From: Argentina anserina
Taxonomy: Eukaryota; Streptophyta; Magnoliopsida; Rosales; Rosaceae
Assembly: GCF_933775445.1 (NCBI RefSeq)
Contig: NC_065877.1
Location: 17,546,001-17,610,000, forward strand
DNA: 64,000 bases
Reading direction: 5' to 3'
Of the stretch, positions 39,987 through 51,939 are shown one piece after another. Below the pieces are notes generated by a model. That model did no database searches, was not told where the DNA came from, and saw only the letters and a program-made list of their open reading frames with translations. The first letter of the stretch is position 1. Each line of letters opens with the position of its first letter. The translations under genes were made by a program, and so were the position numbers.

Positions 39987-42894
39987 ATGCGAGTTTCTAT
40001 TGTATTTGAGAGTTTTGCAAGTGTGGGAGTGTGTTTCTTTCAAACTGAGTATCTTTACATCGTTTGCGTATCTTTACTATTCCAATTGTGTATCCTTACA
40101 TCGTTTCCGTATCTTTACTATTTCAATTGTGTATCTTTACATCGTTTGCGTATCTTTACTATTCCAATTGTGTATCTTTACATCGTTTGCGTATCTTTAC
40201 CATTCCAATTGTGTATCTTTTCATTTCTCGTTTGAGTATCTTTCTGTAAGGCTTGTGATGCGAGTTTCTATTGTATTTGAGAGTTTTGCAAGTGTGGGAG
40301 TGTGTTTCTTTCAAACTGAGTATCTTTACATCGTTTGCGTATCTTTACTATTCCAATTGTGTATCTTTTCATTTCTCGTTTGAGTATCTTTCTGTAAGGC
40401 TTCTGATGCGAGTTTCTATTGTATTTGAGAGTTTTGCAAGTGTGGGAGTGTGTTTCTTTCAAACTGAGTATCTTTACATCGTTTGCGTATCTTTACTATT
40501 CCAATTGTGTATCTTTTCCTTTCTCGTTTGAGTATCTTTCTGTAAGGCTTTCTGATGCGAGTTTCTATTGAATTTGAGAGTTTTGCAAGTGTGGGAGTGT
40601 GTTTCTTTCAAACTGAGTATCTTTACATCGTTTGCGTATCTTTAGTATTCCAATTGTGTATGTTTACATCGTTTGCGTATCTTTACTATTCCAATTGTGT
40701 ATCTTTACATCGTTTGCGTATCTTTACTATTCCAATTGTGTATGTTTACATCGTTTCCGTATCTTTACTATTCCAATTGTGTATCTTTACATCGTTTGCG
40801 TATCTTTACTATTCCAATTGTGTATCTTTACATCGTTTGCGTATCTTTACTATTCCAATTGTGTATCTTTTCATTTCTCGTTTGAGTATCTTTCTGTAAG
40901 GCTTCTGATGCGAGTTTCTATTGTAGTTGAGAGTTTTCCAAGTGTGAGAGTGTGTTTCTTTCAAACTGAGTATCTTTACATCGTTTGCGTATCTTTACTA
41001 TTCCAATTGTGTATCTTTACATCGTTTGCGTATCTTTACTATTCCAATTGTGTATCTTTTCATTTCTCGTTTGAGTATCTTTCTGTAAGGCTTCTGATGC
41101 GAGTTTCTATTGTATTTGAGAGTTTTGCAAGTGTGGGAGTGTGTTTCTATCAAACTGAGTATCTTTACATCGTTTGCGTATCTTTACTATTCCAATTGTG
41201 TATCTTTACATCGTTTGCGTATCTTTACTATTCCAATTGTGTATCTTTTCATTTCTCGTTTGAGTATCTTTCTATAAGGCTTCTGATGCGAGTTTCTATT
41301 GTATTTGAGAGTTTTGCAAGTGTGGGAGTGTGTTTCTTTCAAACTTAGTATCTTTACATCGTTTGCGTATCTTTACTATTCCAATTGTGTATCTTTTCAT
41401 TTCTCGTTTGAGTATCTTTCTGTAAGGCTTCTGATGCGAGTTTCTATTGTATTTGAGAGTTTTGCAAGTGTGGGAGTGTGTTTCTTTCAAACTGAGTATC
41501 TTTACATCGTTTGCGTATCTTTACTATTCCAATAGTGTATCTTTACATCGTTTGCGTATCATTACTATTCCAATTGTGTATCTTTTCATTTCTCGTTTGA
41601 GTATTTTTCTGTAAGGCTTCTGATGCGAGTTTCTATTGTATTTGAGAGTTTTGCAAGTGTGGGAGTGTGTCACTATTCCAATTGTGTATCTTTACATCGT
41701 TTGCGTATCTTTACTATTCCAATTGTGTTTCTTTTCATTTCTCGTTTGAGTATCTTTCTGTAAGGCTTTCGGATGCGAGTTTCTATCGAATTTGAGAGTT
41801 TTGCAAGTGTGGGAGTGTGTTTCTTTTAAACTGAGTATCTTTACATCGTTTGCGTATCTTTACTATTCAAATTGTGTATCTTTTCATTTCTCGTTTGAGT
41901 ATCTTTCTGTAAGGCTTCTGATGCTAGTTTCTATTGTATTTGAGAGTTTTGCAAGTGTGGGAGTGTGTTTCTTTCAAACTGAGTATCTTTACATCGTTTG
42001 CGTATCTTTACTATTCCAATTGTGTATCCTTACATCGTTTGCGTATCTTTACTATTCCAATTGTGTATCTTTTCATTTCTCGTTTGAGTATCTTTCTGTA
42101 AGGCTTTCGGATGCGAGTTTCTATTGAATTTGAGAGTTTTGCAAGTGTGGGAGTGTGTTTCTTTCAAACTGAGTATCTTTACATCGTTTGCGTATCTTTA
42201 CTATTCCAACTGTGTATCTTTACATCGTTTGGGTATCTTTACTATTCCAATTGTGTATCTTTTCATTTCTTATTTGAGTATCTTTCTGTAAGGCTTCTGA
42301 TGCGAGTTTCTATTGTATTTGAGAGTTTTGCAAGTGTGGGACTGTGTTTCTTTCAAAATGAGTATCTTTACATCGTTTGCGTATCTTTACTATTCCAATT
42401 GTGTATCTTTTCATTTCTCGTTTGAGTATCTTTCTGTAAGGCTTTCTGATGCGAGTTTCTATTGAATTTGAGAGTTTTGCAAGTGTGGGAGTGTGTTTCT
42501 TTCAAACTGAGTATCTTTACATCGTTTGCGTATCTTTAGTATTCCAATTGTGTATGTTTTCATTTCTCGTTTGAGTATCTTTCTGTAAGGCTTCTGATGC
42601 GAGTTTCTATTGTATTTGAGAGTTTTGCAAGTGTGGGAGTGTGTCACTATTCCAATTGTGTATCTTTACATCGTTTGCGTATCTTTACTATTCCAATTGT
42701 GTATCTTTTCATTACTCGTTTGAGTATCTTTCTGTAAGGCTTTCGGATGCGAGTTTCTATTGAATTTGAGAGTTTTGCAATTGTGGGAGTGTGTTTCTTT
42801 TAAACTGAGTATCTTTACATCGTTTGCGTATCTTTAGTATTCCAATTGTGTATCTTTTCATTTCTCGTTTGAGTATCTTTCTGTAAGGTTTCTG
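39987..42894. repeat. 2908-bp, 16-unit HOR, copy 2
   Basis: All sixteen unit boundaries and all thirteen private markers checked recur exactly 2908 bp after copy 1. I saw no difference between the two copies, although I did not align every base. This is the most recent large duplication in the window, or else an assembly duplication. Confidence 0.95.
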
Positions 42895-45800
42895 ATGCGA
42901 GTTTCTATTGTATTTGAGAGTTTTGCAAGTGTGGGAGTGTGTTTCTTTCAAACTGAGTATCTTTACATCGTTTGCGTATCTTTACTATTCCAATTGTGTA
43001 TCTTTTCATTTCTCGTTTGAGTATCTTTCTGTAAGGCTTTCGGATGCGAGTTTCTATTGAATTTGAGAGTTTTGCAAGTGTGGGAGTGTGTTTCTTTTAA
43101 ACTGAGTATCTTTACATCGTTTGCGTATCTTTACTATTCCAATTGTGTATCTTTTCATTTCTCGTTTGAGTATTTTTCTGTAAGGCTTCTGATGCGAGTT
43201 TCTATTGTATTTGAGAGTTTTGCAAGTGTGGGAGTGTGTTTCTTTCAAACTGAGTATCTTTACATCATTTGCGTATCTTTACTATTCCAATTGTGTATCT
43301 TTACATCGTTTGCGTATCTTTACTATTCCAATTGTGTATCTTTTCATTTCTCGTTTGAGTATTTTTCTGTAAGGCTTCTGATGCGAGTTTCTATTGTATT
43401 TGAGAGTTTTGCAAGTGTGGGAGTGTGTTTCTTTCAAACTGAGTATCTTTACATCGTTTGCGTATCTTTACTATTCCAATTGTGTATCTTTACATCGTTT
43501 GCGTATCTTTACTATTCCAATTGTGTATCTTTTCATTTCTCGTTTGAGTATCTTTCTGTAAGGCTTCTGATGCGAGTTTCTATTGTATTTGAGAGTTTTG
43601 CAAGTGTGGGAGTGTGTTTCTTTCAAACTGAGTATCTTTACATCGTTTGCGTATCTTTACTATTCCAATAGTGTATCTTTACATCGTTTGCGTATCTTTA
43701 CTATTCCAATTGTGTATCTTTTCATTTCTCGTTTGAGTATTTTTCTGTAAGGCTTCTGATGCGAGTTTCTATTGTATTTGAGAGTTTTGCAAGTGTGGGA
43801 GTGTGTTTCTTTCAAACTGAGTATCTTTACATCGTTTGCGTATCTTTACTATTCCAATTGTGTATCTTTACATCGTTTGCGTATCTTTACTATTCCAATT
43901 GTGTATCTTTTCATTTCTCGTTTGAGTATCTTTCTATAAGGCTTCTGATGCGAGTTTCTATTGTATTTGAGAGTTTTGCAAGTGTGGGAGTGTGTTTCTT
44001 TCAAACTTAGTATCTTTACATCGTTTGCGTATCTTTACTATTCCAATTGTGTATCTTTTCATTTCTCGTTTGAGTATCTTTACTATTCCAATTGTGTATC
44101 TTTTCATTTCTCGTTTGAGTATTTTTCTGTAAGGCTTCTGATTCGAGTTTCTATTGTATTTGAGAGTTTTGCAAGTGTGGGAGTGTGTCACTATTCCAAT
44201 TGTGTATCTTTACATCGTTTGCGTATCTTTACTATTCCAATTGTGTATCTTTTCATTTCTCGTTTGAGTATCTTTCTGTAAGGCTTCTGATGCGAGTTTC
44301 TATTGTATTTGAGAGTTTTGCAAGTGTGGGAGTGTGTTTCTTTCAAACTGAGTATCTTTACATCGTTTGCGTATCTTTACTATTCCAATTGTGTATCTTT
44401 ACATCGTTTGCGTATCTTTACTATTCCAATTGTGTATCTTTTCATTTCTCGTTTGAGTATCTTTCTATAAGGCTTCTGATGCGAGTTTCTATTGTATTTG
44501 AGAGTTTTGCAAGTGTGGGAGTGTGTCACTATTCCAATTGTGTATCTTTACATCGTTTGCGTATCTTTACTATTCCAATTGTGTATCTTTTCATTTCTCG
44601 TTTGAGTATCTTTCTGTAAGGCTTCTGATGCGAGTTTCTATTGTATTTGAGAGTTTTGCAAGTGTGGGAGTGTGTTTCTTTCAAACTGAGTATCTTTACA
44701 TCGTTTGCGTATCTTTACTATTCCAATAGTGTATCTTTACATCGTTTGCGTATCTTTACTATTCCAATTGTGTATCTTTTCATTTCTCGTTTGAGTATTT
44801 TTCTGTAAGGCTTCTGATGCGAGTTTCTATTGTATTTGAGAGTTTTGCAAGTGTGGGAGTGTGTTTCTTTCAAACTGAGTATCTTTACATCGTTTGCGTA
44901 TCTTTACTATTCCAATTGTGTATCTTTACATCGTTTGCGTATCTTTACTATTCCAATTGTGTATCTTTTCATTTCTCGTTTGAGTATTTTTCTGTAAGGC
45001 TTCTGATGCGAGTTTCTATTGTATTTGAGAGTTTCGCAAGTGTGGGAGTGTGTTTCTTTCAAACTGAGTATCTTTACATCGTTTGCGTATCTTTACTATT
45101 CCAATTGTGTATCTTTTCATTTCTCGTTGGAGTATCTTTCTGTAAGGCTTTCTGATGCGAGTTTCTATTGTATTTGAGAGTTTTGCAAGTGTGGGAGTGT
45201 GTTTCTTTCAAACTGAGTATCTTTACATCGTTTGCGTATCTTTACTATTCCAATTGTGTATCTTTACATCGTTTGCGTATCTTTACTATTCCAATGGCGT
45301 ATCTTTTCATTTCTCATTTGAGTATCTTTCTGTAAGGCTTCTGATGCGAGTTTCTATTGTATTTGAGAGTTTTGCAAGTGTGGGAGTGTGTTTCTTTCAA
45401 ACTGAGTATCTTTACATCGTTTGCGTATCTTTACTATTCCAATTGTGTATCTTTACATCGTTTGCGTATCTTTACTATTCCAATGGCGTATCTTTTCATT
45501 TCTCATTTGAGTATCTTTCTGTAAGGCTTCTGATGCGAGTTTCTATTGTATTTGAGAGTTTTGCAAGTGTGGGAGTGTGTTTCTTTCAAACTGAGTATCT
45601 TTACATCGGTTGCGTATCTTTACTATTCCAATTGTGTATCTTTACATCGTTTGCGTATCTTTACTATTCCAATTGTGTATCTTTTCATTTCTCGTTTGAG
45701 TATCTTTCTGTAAGGCTTTCTGATGCGAGTTTCTATTGAATTTGAGAGTTTTGCAAGTGTGGGAGTGTGTTTCTTTCAAACTGAGTATCTTTACATCGTT

Positions 45801-48655
45801 TGCGTATCTTTAGTATTCCAATTGTGTATCTTTTCATTTCTCGTTTGAGTATCTTTCTGTAAGGCTTCTGATGCGAGTTTCTATTGTATTTGAGAGTTTT
45901 GCAAGTGTGGGAGTGTGTCACTATTCCAATTGTGTATCTTTACATCGTTTGCGTATCTTTACTATTCCAATTGTGTATCTTTTCATTACTCGTTTGAGTA
46001 TCTTTCTGTAAGGCTTTCGGATGCGAGTTTCTATTGAATTTGAGAGTTTTGCAATTGTGGGAGTGTGTTTCTTTTAAACTGAGTATCTTTACATCGTTTG
46101 CGTATCTTTAGTATTCCAATTGTGTATCTTTTCATTTCTCGTTTGAGTATCTTTCTGTAAGGTTTCTGATGCGAGTTTCTATTGTATTTGAGAGTTTTGC
46201 AAGTGTGGGAGTGTGTTTCTTTCAAACTGAGTATCTTTGCATCGTTTGCGTATCATTACTATTCCAATTGTGTATCTTTTCATTTCTCGTTTGAGTATCT
46301 TTCTGTAAGGCTTTCGGATGCGAGTTTCTATTGAATTTGAGAGTTTTGCAAGTGTGGGAGTGTGTTTCTTTTAAACTGAGTATCTTTACATCGTTTGCGT
46401 ATCTTTACTATTCCAATTGTGTATCTTTTCATTTCTCGTTTGAGTATCTTTCTGTAAGGCTTTCGGATGCGAGTTTCTATTGAATTTGAGAGTTTTGCAA
46501 TTGTGGGAGTGTGTTTCTTTCAAACTGAGTATCTTTACATCGTTTGCGTATCTTTACTATTCCAATTGTGTATCTTTACATCGTTTGCGTATCTTTACTA
46601 TTCCAATTGTGTATCTTTTCATTTCTCGTTTGAGTATCTTTCTGTAAGGCTTCTGATGCGAGTTTCTATTGTATTTGAGAGTGTTGCAAGTGTGGGACTG
46701 TGTTTCTTTCAAAATGAGTATCTTTACATCGTTTGCGTATCTTTACTATTCCAATTGTGTATCTTTACATCGTTTGCGTATCTTTACTATTCCAATTGTG
46801 TATCTTTTCATTTCTCGTTTGAGTATTTTTCTGTAAGGCTTCTGATGCGAGTTTCTATTGTATTTGAGAGTTTTGCAAGTGTGGGAGTGTGTTTCTTTCA
46901 AACTGAGTATCTTTACATCGTTTGCGTATCTTTACTATTCCAATTGTGTATCTTTACATCGTTTGCGTATCTTTACTATTCCAATTGTGTATCTTTTCAT
47001 TTCTCGTTTGAGTATCTTTCTATAAGGCTTCTGATGCGAGTTTCTATTGTATTTGAGAGTTTTGCAAGTGTGGGAGTGTGTTTCTTTCAAACTGAGTATC
47101 TTTACATCGTTTGCGTATCTTTACTATTCCAATTGTGTATCCTTACATCGTTTGCGTATCTTTACTATTCCAATTGTGTATCTTTTCATTTCTCGTTTGA
47201 GTATCTTTCTGTAAGGCTTTCGGATGCGAGTTTCTATTGTATTTGAGAGTTTTGCAAGTGTGGGAGTGTGTTTCTTTCAAACTGAGTATCTTTACATCAT
47301 TTGCGTATCTTTACTATTCCAATTGTGTATCTTTACATCGTTTGCGTATCTTTACTATTCCAATTGTGTATCTTTTCATTTCTCGTTTGAGTATTTTTCT
47401 CTAAGGCTTCTGATGCGAGTTTCTATTGTATTTGAGAGTTTTGCAAGTGTGGGAGTGTGTTTCTTTCAAACTGAGTATCTTTACATCGTTTGCGTATCTT
47501 TACTATTCCAATTGTGTATCTTTACATCGTTTGCGTATCTTTACTATTCCAATTGTGTATCTTTTCATTTCTCGTTTGAGTATCTTTCTGTAAGGCTTCT
47601 GATGCGAGTTTCTATTGTATTTGAGAGTTTTGCAAGTGTGGGAGTGTGTTTCTTTCAAACTGAGTATCTTTACATCGTTTGCGTATCTTTACTATTCCAA
47701 TAGTGTATCTTTACATCGTTTGCGTATCTTTACTATTCCAATTGTGTATCTTTTCATTTCTCGTTTGAGTATTTTTCTGTAAGGCTTCTGATGCGAGTTT
47801 CTATTGTATTTGAGAGTTTTGCAAGTGTGGGAGTGTGTTTCTTTCAAACTGAGTATCTTTACATCGTTTGCGTATCTTTACTATTCCAATTGTGTATCTT
47901 TACATCGTTTGCGTATCTTTACTATTCCAATTGTGTATCTTTTCATTTCTCGTTTGAGTATCTTTCTATAAGGCTTCTGATGCGAGTTTCTATTGTATTT
48001 GAGAGTTTTGCAAGTGTGGGAGTGTGTTTCTTTCAAACTGAGTATCTTTACATCGTTTGCGTATCTTTACTATTCCAATAGTGTATCTTTACATCGTTTG
48101 CGTATCTTTACTATTCCAATTGTGTATCTTTTCATTTCTCGTTTGAGTATTTTTCTGTAAGGCTTCTGATTCGAGTTTCTATTGTATTTGAGAGTTTTGC
48201 AAGTGTGGGAGTGTGTCACTATTCCAATTGTGTATCTTTACATCGTTTGCGTATCTTTACTATTCCAATTGTGTATCTTTTCATTTCTCGTTTGAGTATC
48301 TTTCTGTAAGGCTTCTGATGCGAGTTTCTATTGTATTTGAGAGTTTTGCAAGTGTGGGAGTGTGTTTCTTTCAAACTGAGTATCTTTACATCGTTTGCGT
48401 ATCTTTACTATTCCAATTGTGTATCTTTACATCGTTTGCGTATCTTTACTATTCCAATTGTGTATCTTTTCATTTCTCGTTTGAGTATTTTTCTGTAAGG
48501 CTTCTGATTTTAGTTTCTATTGTATTTGAGAGTTTCGCAAGTGTGGGAGTGTGTTTCTTTCAAACTGAGTATCTTTACATCGTTTGCGTATCTTTACTAT
48601 TCCAATTGTGTATCTTTTCATTTCTCGTTGGAGTATCTTTCTGTAAGGCTTTCTG
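42895..48655. repeat. Transition zone: left-type units give way to right-type units
   Basis: Units of four or more dimers disappear, and 189-bp units become the rule. Four 40-bp-deletion units are present (43 to 49 kb: unit starts 44141, 44479, 45871 and 48169). The right-hand variants make their first appearance: TTTCGCAAG at about 45033, CGTTGGAGT at about 45126 and CAATGGCGTATC with CTCATTTGAG at about 45293. Much of the stretch is a looser version of the HORs seen further right. It contains only satellite sequence. Confidence 0.85.
44029..44118 (+). repeat. 45-bp tandem duplication crossing two subunit types
   Basis: A 22-bp half ending CCAATTGT plus the 23-bp piece ending CTCGTTTGA (44029-44073) is repeated at 44074-44118. 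The unit becomes 193 bp, off the normal length series. It shows that exchange can occur between any two GTATCTTT starts, not only between dimers. Confidence 0.88.
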
Positions 48656-51560
48656 ATGCGAGTTTCTATTGTATTTGAGAGTTTTGCAAGTGTGGGAGTG
48701 TGTTTCTTTCAAACTGAGTATCTTTACATCGTTTGCGTATCTTTACTATTCCAATTGTGTATCTTTACATCGTTTGCGTATCTTTACTATTCCAATGGCG
48801 TATCTTTTCATTTCTCATTTGAGTATCTTTCTGTAAGGCTTCTGATGCGAGTTTCTATTGTATTTGAGAGTTTTGCAAGTGTGGGAGTGTGTTTCTTTCA
48901 AACTGAGTATCTTTACATCGTTTGCGTATCTGTACTATTCCAATTGTGTATCTTTACATCGTTTGCGTATCTTTACTATTCCAATTGTGTATCTTTTCAT
49001 TTCTCGTTTGAGTATTTTTCTGTAAGGCTTCTGATGCGAGTTTCTATTGTATTTGAGAGTTTTGCAAGTGTGGGAGTGTGTTTCTTTCAAACTGAGTATC
49101 TTTACATCGTTTGTGTATCTTTACTATTCCAATTGTGTATCTTTACATCGTTTGCGTATCTTTACTATTCCAATTGTGTATCTTTACATCGTTTGCGTAT
49201 CTTTACTATTCCAATTGTGTATCTTTTCATTTCTCGTTTGAGTATTTTTCTGTAAGGCTTCTGATGCGAGTTTCTATTGTATTTGAGAGTTTCGCAAGTG
49301 TGGGAGTGTGTTTCTTTCAAACTGAGTATCTTTACATCGTTTGCGTATCTTTACTATTCCAATTGTGTATCTTTTCATTTCTCGTTTGAGTATCTTTCTG
49401 TAAGGCTTTCTGATGCGAGTTTCTATTGTATTTGAGAGTTTTGCAAGTGTGGGTGTGTGTTTCTTTCAAACTGAGTATCTTTACATCGTTTGCGTATCTT
49501 TACTATTCCAATTGTGTATCTTTACATCGTTTGCGTATCTTTACTATTCCAATTGTGTATCTTTTCATTTCTCGTTTGAGTATTTTTCTGTAAGGCTTCT
49601 GATGCGAGTTTCTATTGTATTTGAGAGTTTTGCAAGTGTGGGAGTGTGTTTCTTTCAAACTGAGTATCTTTACATCGTTTGCGTATCTTTACTATTCCAA
49701 TTGTGTATCTTTACATCGTTTGCGTATCTTTACTATTCCAATTGTGTATCTTTTCATTTCTCGTTTGAGTATCTTTCTGTAAGGCTTCTGATGCGAGTTT
49801 CTATTGTATTTGAGAGTTTTGCAAGTGTGGGAGTGTGTTTCTTTCAAACTGAGTATCTTTACATCGTTTGCGTATCTTTACTATTCCAATTGTGTATCTT
49901 TACATCGTTTGCGTATCTTTACTATTCCAATTGTGTATCTTTTCATTTCTCGTTTGAGTATTTTTCTGTAAGGCTTCTGATGCGAGTTTCTATTGTATTT
50001 GAGAGTTTCGCAAGTGTGGGAGTGTGTTTCTTTCAAACTGAGTATCTTTACATCGTTTGCGTATCTTTACTATTCCAATTGTGTATCTTTTCATTTCTCG
50101 TTGGAGTATCTTTCTGTAAGGCTTTCTGATGCGAGTTTCTATTGTATTTGAGAGTTTTGCAAGTGTGGGAGTGTGTTTCTTTCAAACTGAGTATCTTTAC
50201 ATCGTTTGCGTATCTTTACTATTCCAATTGTGTATCTTTACATCGTTTGCGTATCTTTACTATTCCAATGGCGTATCTTTTCATTTCTCATTTGAGTATC
50301 TTTCTGTAAGGCTTCTGATGCGAGTTTCTATTGTATTTGAGAGTTTTGCAAGTGTGGGAGTGTGTTTCTTTCAAACTGAGTATCTTTACATCGTTTGCGT
50401 ATCTGTACTATTCCAATTGTGTATCTTTACATCGTTTGCGTATCTTTACTATTCCAATTGTGTATCTTTTCATTTCTCGTTTGAGTATTTTTCTGTAAGG
50501 CTTCTGATGCGAGTTTCTATTGTATTTGAGAGTTTTGCAAGTGTGGGAGTGTGTTTCTTTCAAACTGAGTATCTTTACATCGTTTGCGTATCTTTACTAT
50601 TCCAATTGTGTATCTTTACATCGTTTGCGTATCTTTACTATTCCAATTGTGTATCTTTTCATTTCTCGTTTGAGTATTTTTCTGTAAGGCTTCTGATGCG
50701 AGTTTCTATTGTATTTGAGAGTTTCGCAAGTGTGGGAGAGTTTTTCTTTCAAACTGAGTATCTTTACATCGTTTGCGTATCTTTACTATTCCAATTGTGT
50801 ATCTTTTCATTTCTCGTTGGAGTATCTTTCTGTAAGGCTTTCTGATGCGAGTTTCTATTGTATTTGAGAGTTTTGCAAGTGTGGGAGTGTGTTTCTTTCA
50901 AACTGAGTATCTTTACATCGTTTGCGTATCTTTACTATTCCAATTGTGTATCTTTACATCGTTTGCGTATCTTTACTATTCCAATGGCGTATCTTTTCAT
51001 TTCTCATTTGAGTATCTTTCTGTAAGGCTTCTGATGCGAGTTTCTATTGTATTTGAGAGTTTTGCAAGTGTGGGAGTGTGTTTCTTTCAAACTGAGTATC
51101 TTTACATCGTTTGCGTATCTTTACTATTCCAATTGTGTATCTTTACATCGTTTGCGTATCTTTACTATTCCAATTGTGTATCTTTTCATTTCTCGTTTGA
51201 GTATTTTTCTGTAAGGCTTCTTATGCGAGTTTCTATTGTATTTGAGAGTTTTGCAAGTGTGGGAGTGTGTTTCTTTCAAACTGAGTATCTTTACATCGTT
51301 TGCGTATCTTTACTATTCCAATTGTGTATCTTTACATCGTTTGCGTATCTTTACTATTCCAATTGTGTATCTTTTCATTTCTCGTTTGAGTATTTTTCTG
51401 TAAGGCTTCTGATGCGAGTTTCTATTGTATTTGAGAGTTTCGCAAGTGTGGGAGTGTGTTTCTTTCAAACTGAGTATCTTTACATCGTTTGCGTATCTTT
51501 ACTATTCCAATTGTGTATCTTTTCATTTCTCGTTGGAGTATCTTTCTGTAAGGCTTTCTG
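48656..51560. repeat. Regular 716-bp tetrameric HOR, four consecutive copies
   Basis: Three exact-length copies (49413-50128, 50129-50844, 50845-51560) each consist of 189+189+189+149 bp. They are preceded by a 757-bp version (48656-49412) with one extra dimer. In most copies the first unit has CAATGGCGTATC with CTCATTTGAG and the fourth has TTTCGCAAG and CGTTGGAGT; in the 49413 copy the first unit lacks the CAATGGCG form. Each copy starts just after GGCTTTCTG (three T), while internal units have GGCTTCTG. Confidence 0.94.
49791..49979 (+). repeat. Representative 189-bp satellite unit (two 41-bp dimers)
   Basis: This unit shows the parts clearly. A 62-bp G/T-rich segment (49791-49852) runs from ATGCGAG to CAAACTGA. 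Two identical 41-bp dimers follow (49853-49893 and 49894-49934), each a 19-bp half ending ATCGTTTGC and a 22-bp half ending CCAATTGT. Then comes a 23-bp piece, GTATCTTTTC continuing to CGTTTGA (49935-49957), and a 22-bp piece, GTATCTTTCTG continuing to GGCTTCTG (49958-49979). Six GTATCTTT starts therefore lie 19-23 bp apart. The 62-bp segment also breaks into GAG-initial pieces of about 17-20 bp, suggesting that the whole unit grew from one ancestral motif of about 20 bp. Units of this length make up about half of all units and dominate the right part of the window. Confidence 0.95.
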
Positions 51561-51939
51561 ATGCGAGTTTCTATTGTATTTGAGAGTTTTGCAAGTGTGG
51601 GAGTGTGTTTCTTTCAAACTGAGTATCTTTACATCGTTTGCGTATCTTTACTATTCCAATTGTGTATCTTTACATCGTTTGCATATCTTTACTATTCCAA
51701 TGGCGTATCTTTTCATTTCTCATTTGAGTATCTTTCTGTAAGGCTTCTGATGCGAGTTTCTATTGTATTTGAGAGTTTTGCAAGTGTGGGAGTGTGTTTC
51801 TTTCAAACTGAGTATCTTTACATCGTTTGCATATCTTTACTATTCCAATTGTGTATCTTTACATCGTTTGCGTATCTTTACTATTCCAATTGTGTATCTT
51901 TTCATTTCTCGTTTGAGTATCTTTCTGTAAGGCTTTCTG

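Noticed and set aside
37079..42894. Assembly artefact as the explanation of the whole array
   Set aside because: It remains possible for the identical 2908-bp pair. However, most duplicates differ by scattered substitutions and private junctions, which a simple assembly loop would not create.
49791..49852. G-rich GTGTGGGAGTGTG segment as telomere-like or G-quadruplex sequence
   Set aside because: It has a single GGG per unit and no short telomeric period, so it can neither form an ordinary intramolecular quadruplex nor be a telomere repeat.
49853..49934. CCAAT boxes and GATA-like sites in every dimer
   Set aside because: CCAAT occurs once per 41 bp simply because it is in the repeat. The reverse-strand AGATAC lacks the A or G expected after GATA. 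No transcription unit is near.
50817..50840. CENP-B box candidate in the CGTTGGAGT variant
   Set aside because: CGTTGGA matches part of the known box, but the required CGGG half is absent (the sequence continues GTATC) and the upstream TTCG is CTCG. Only one variant subset has it.
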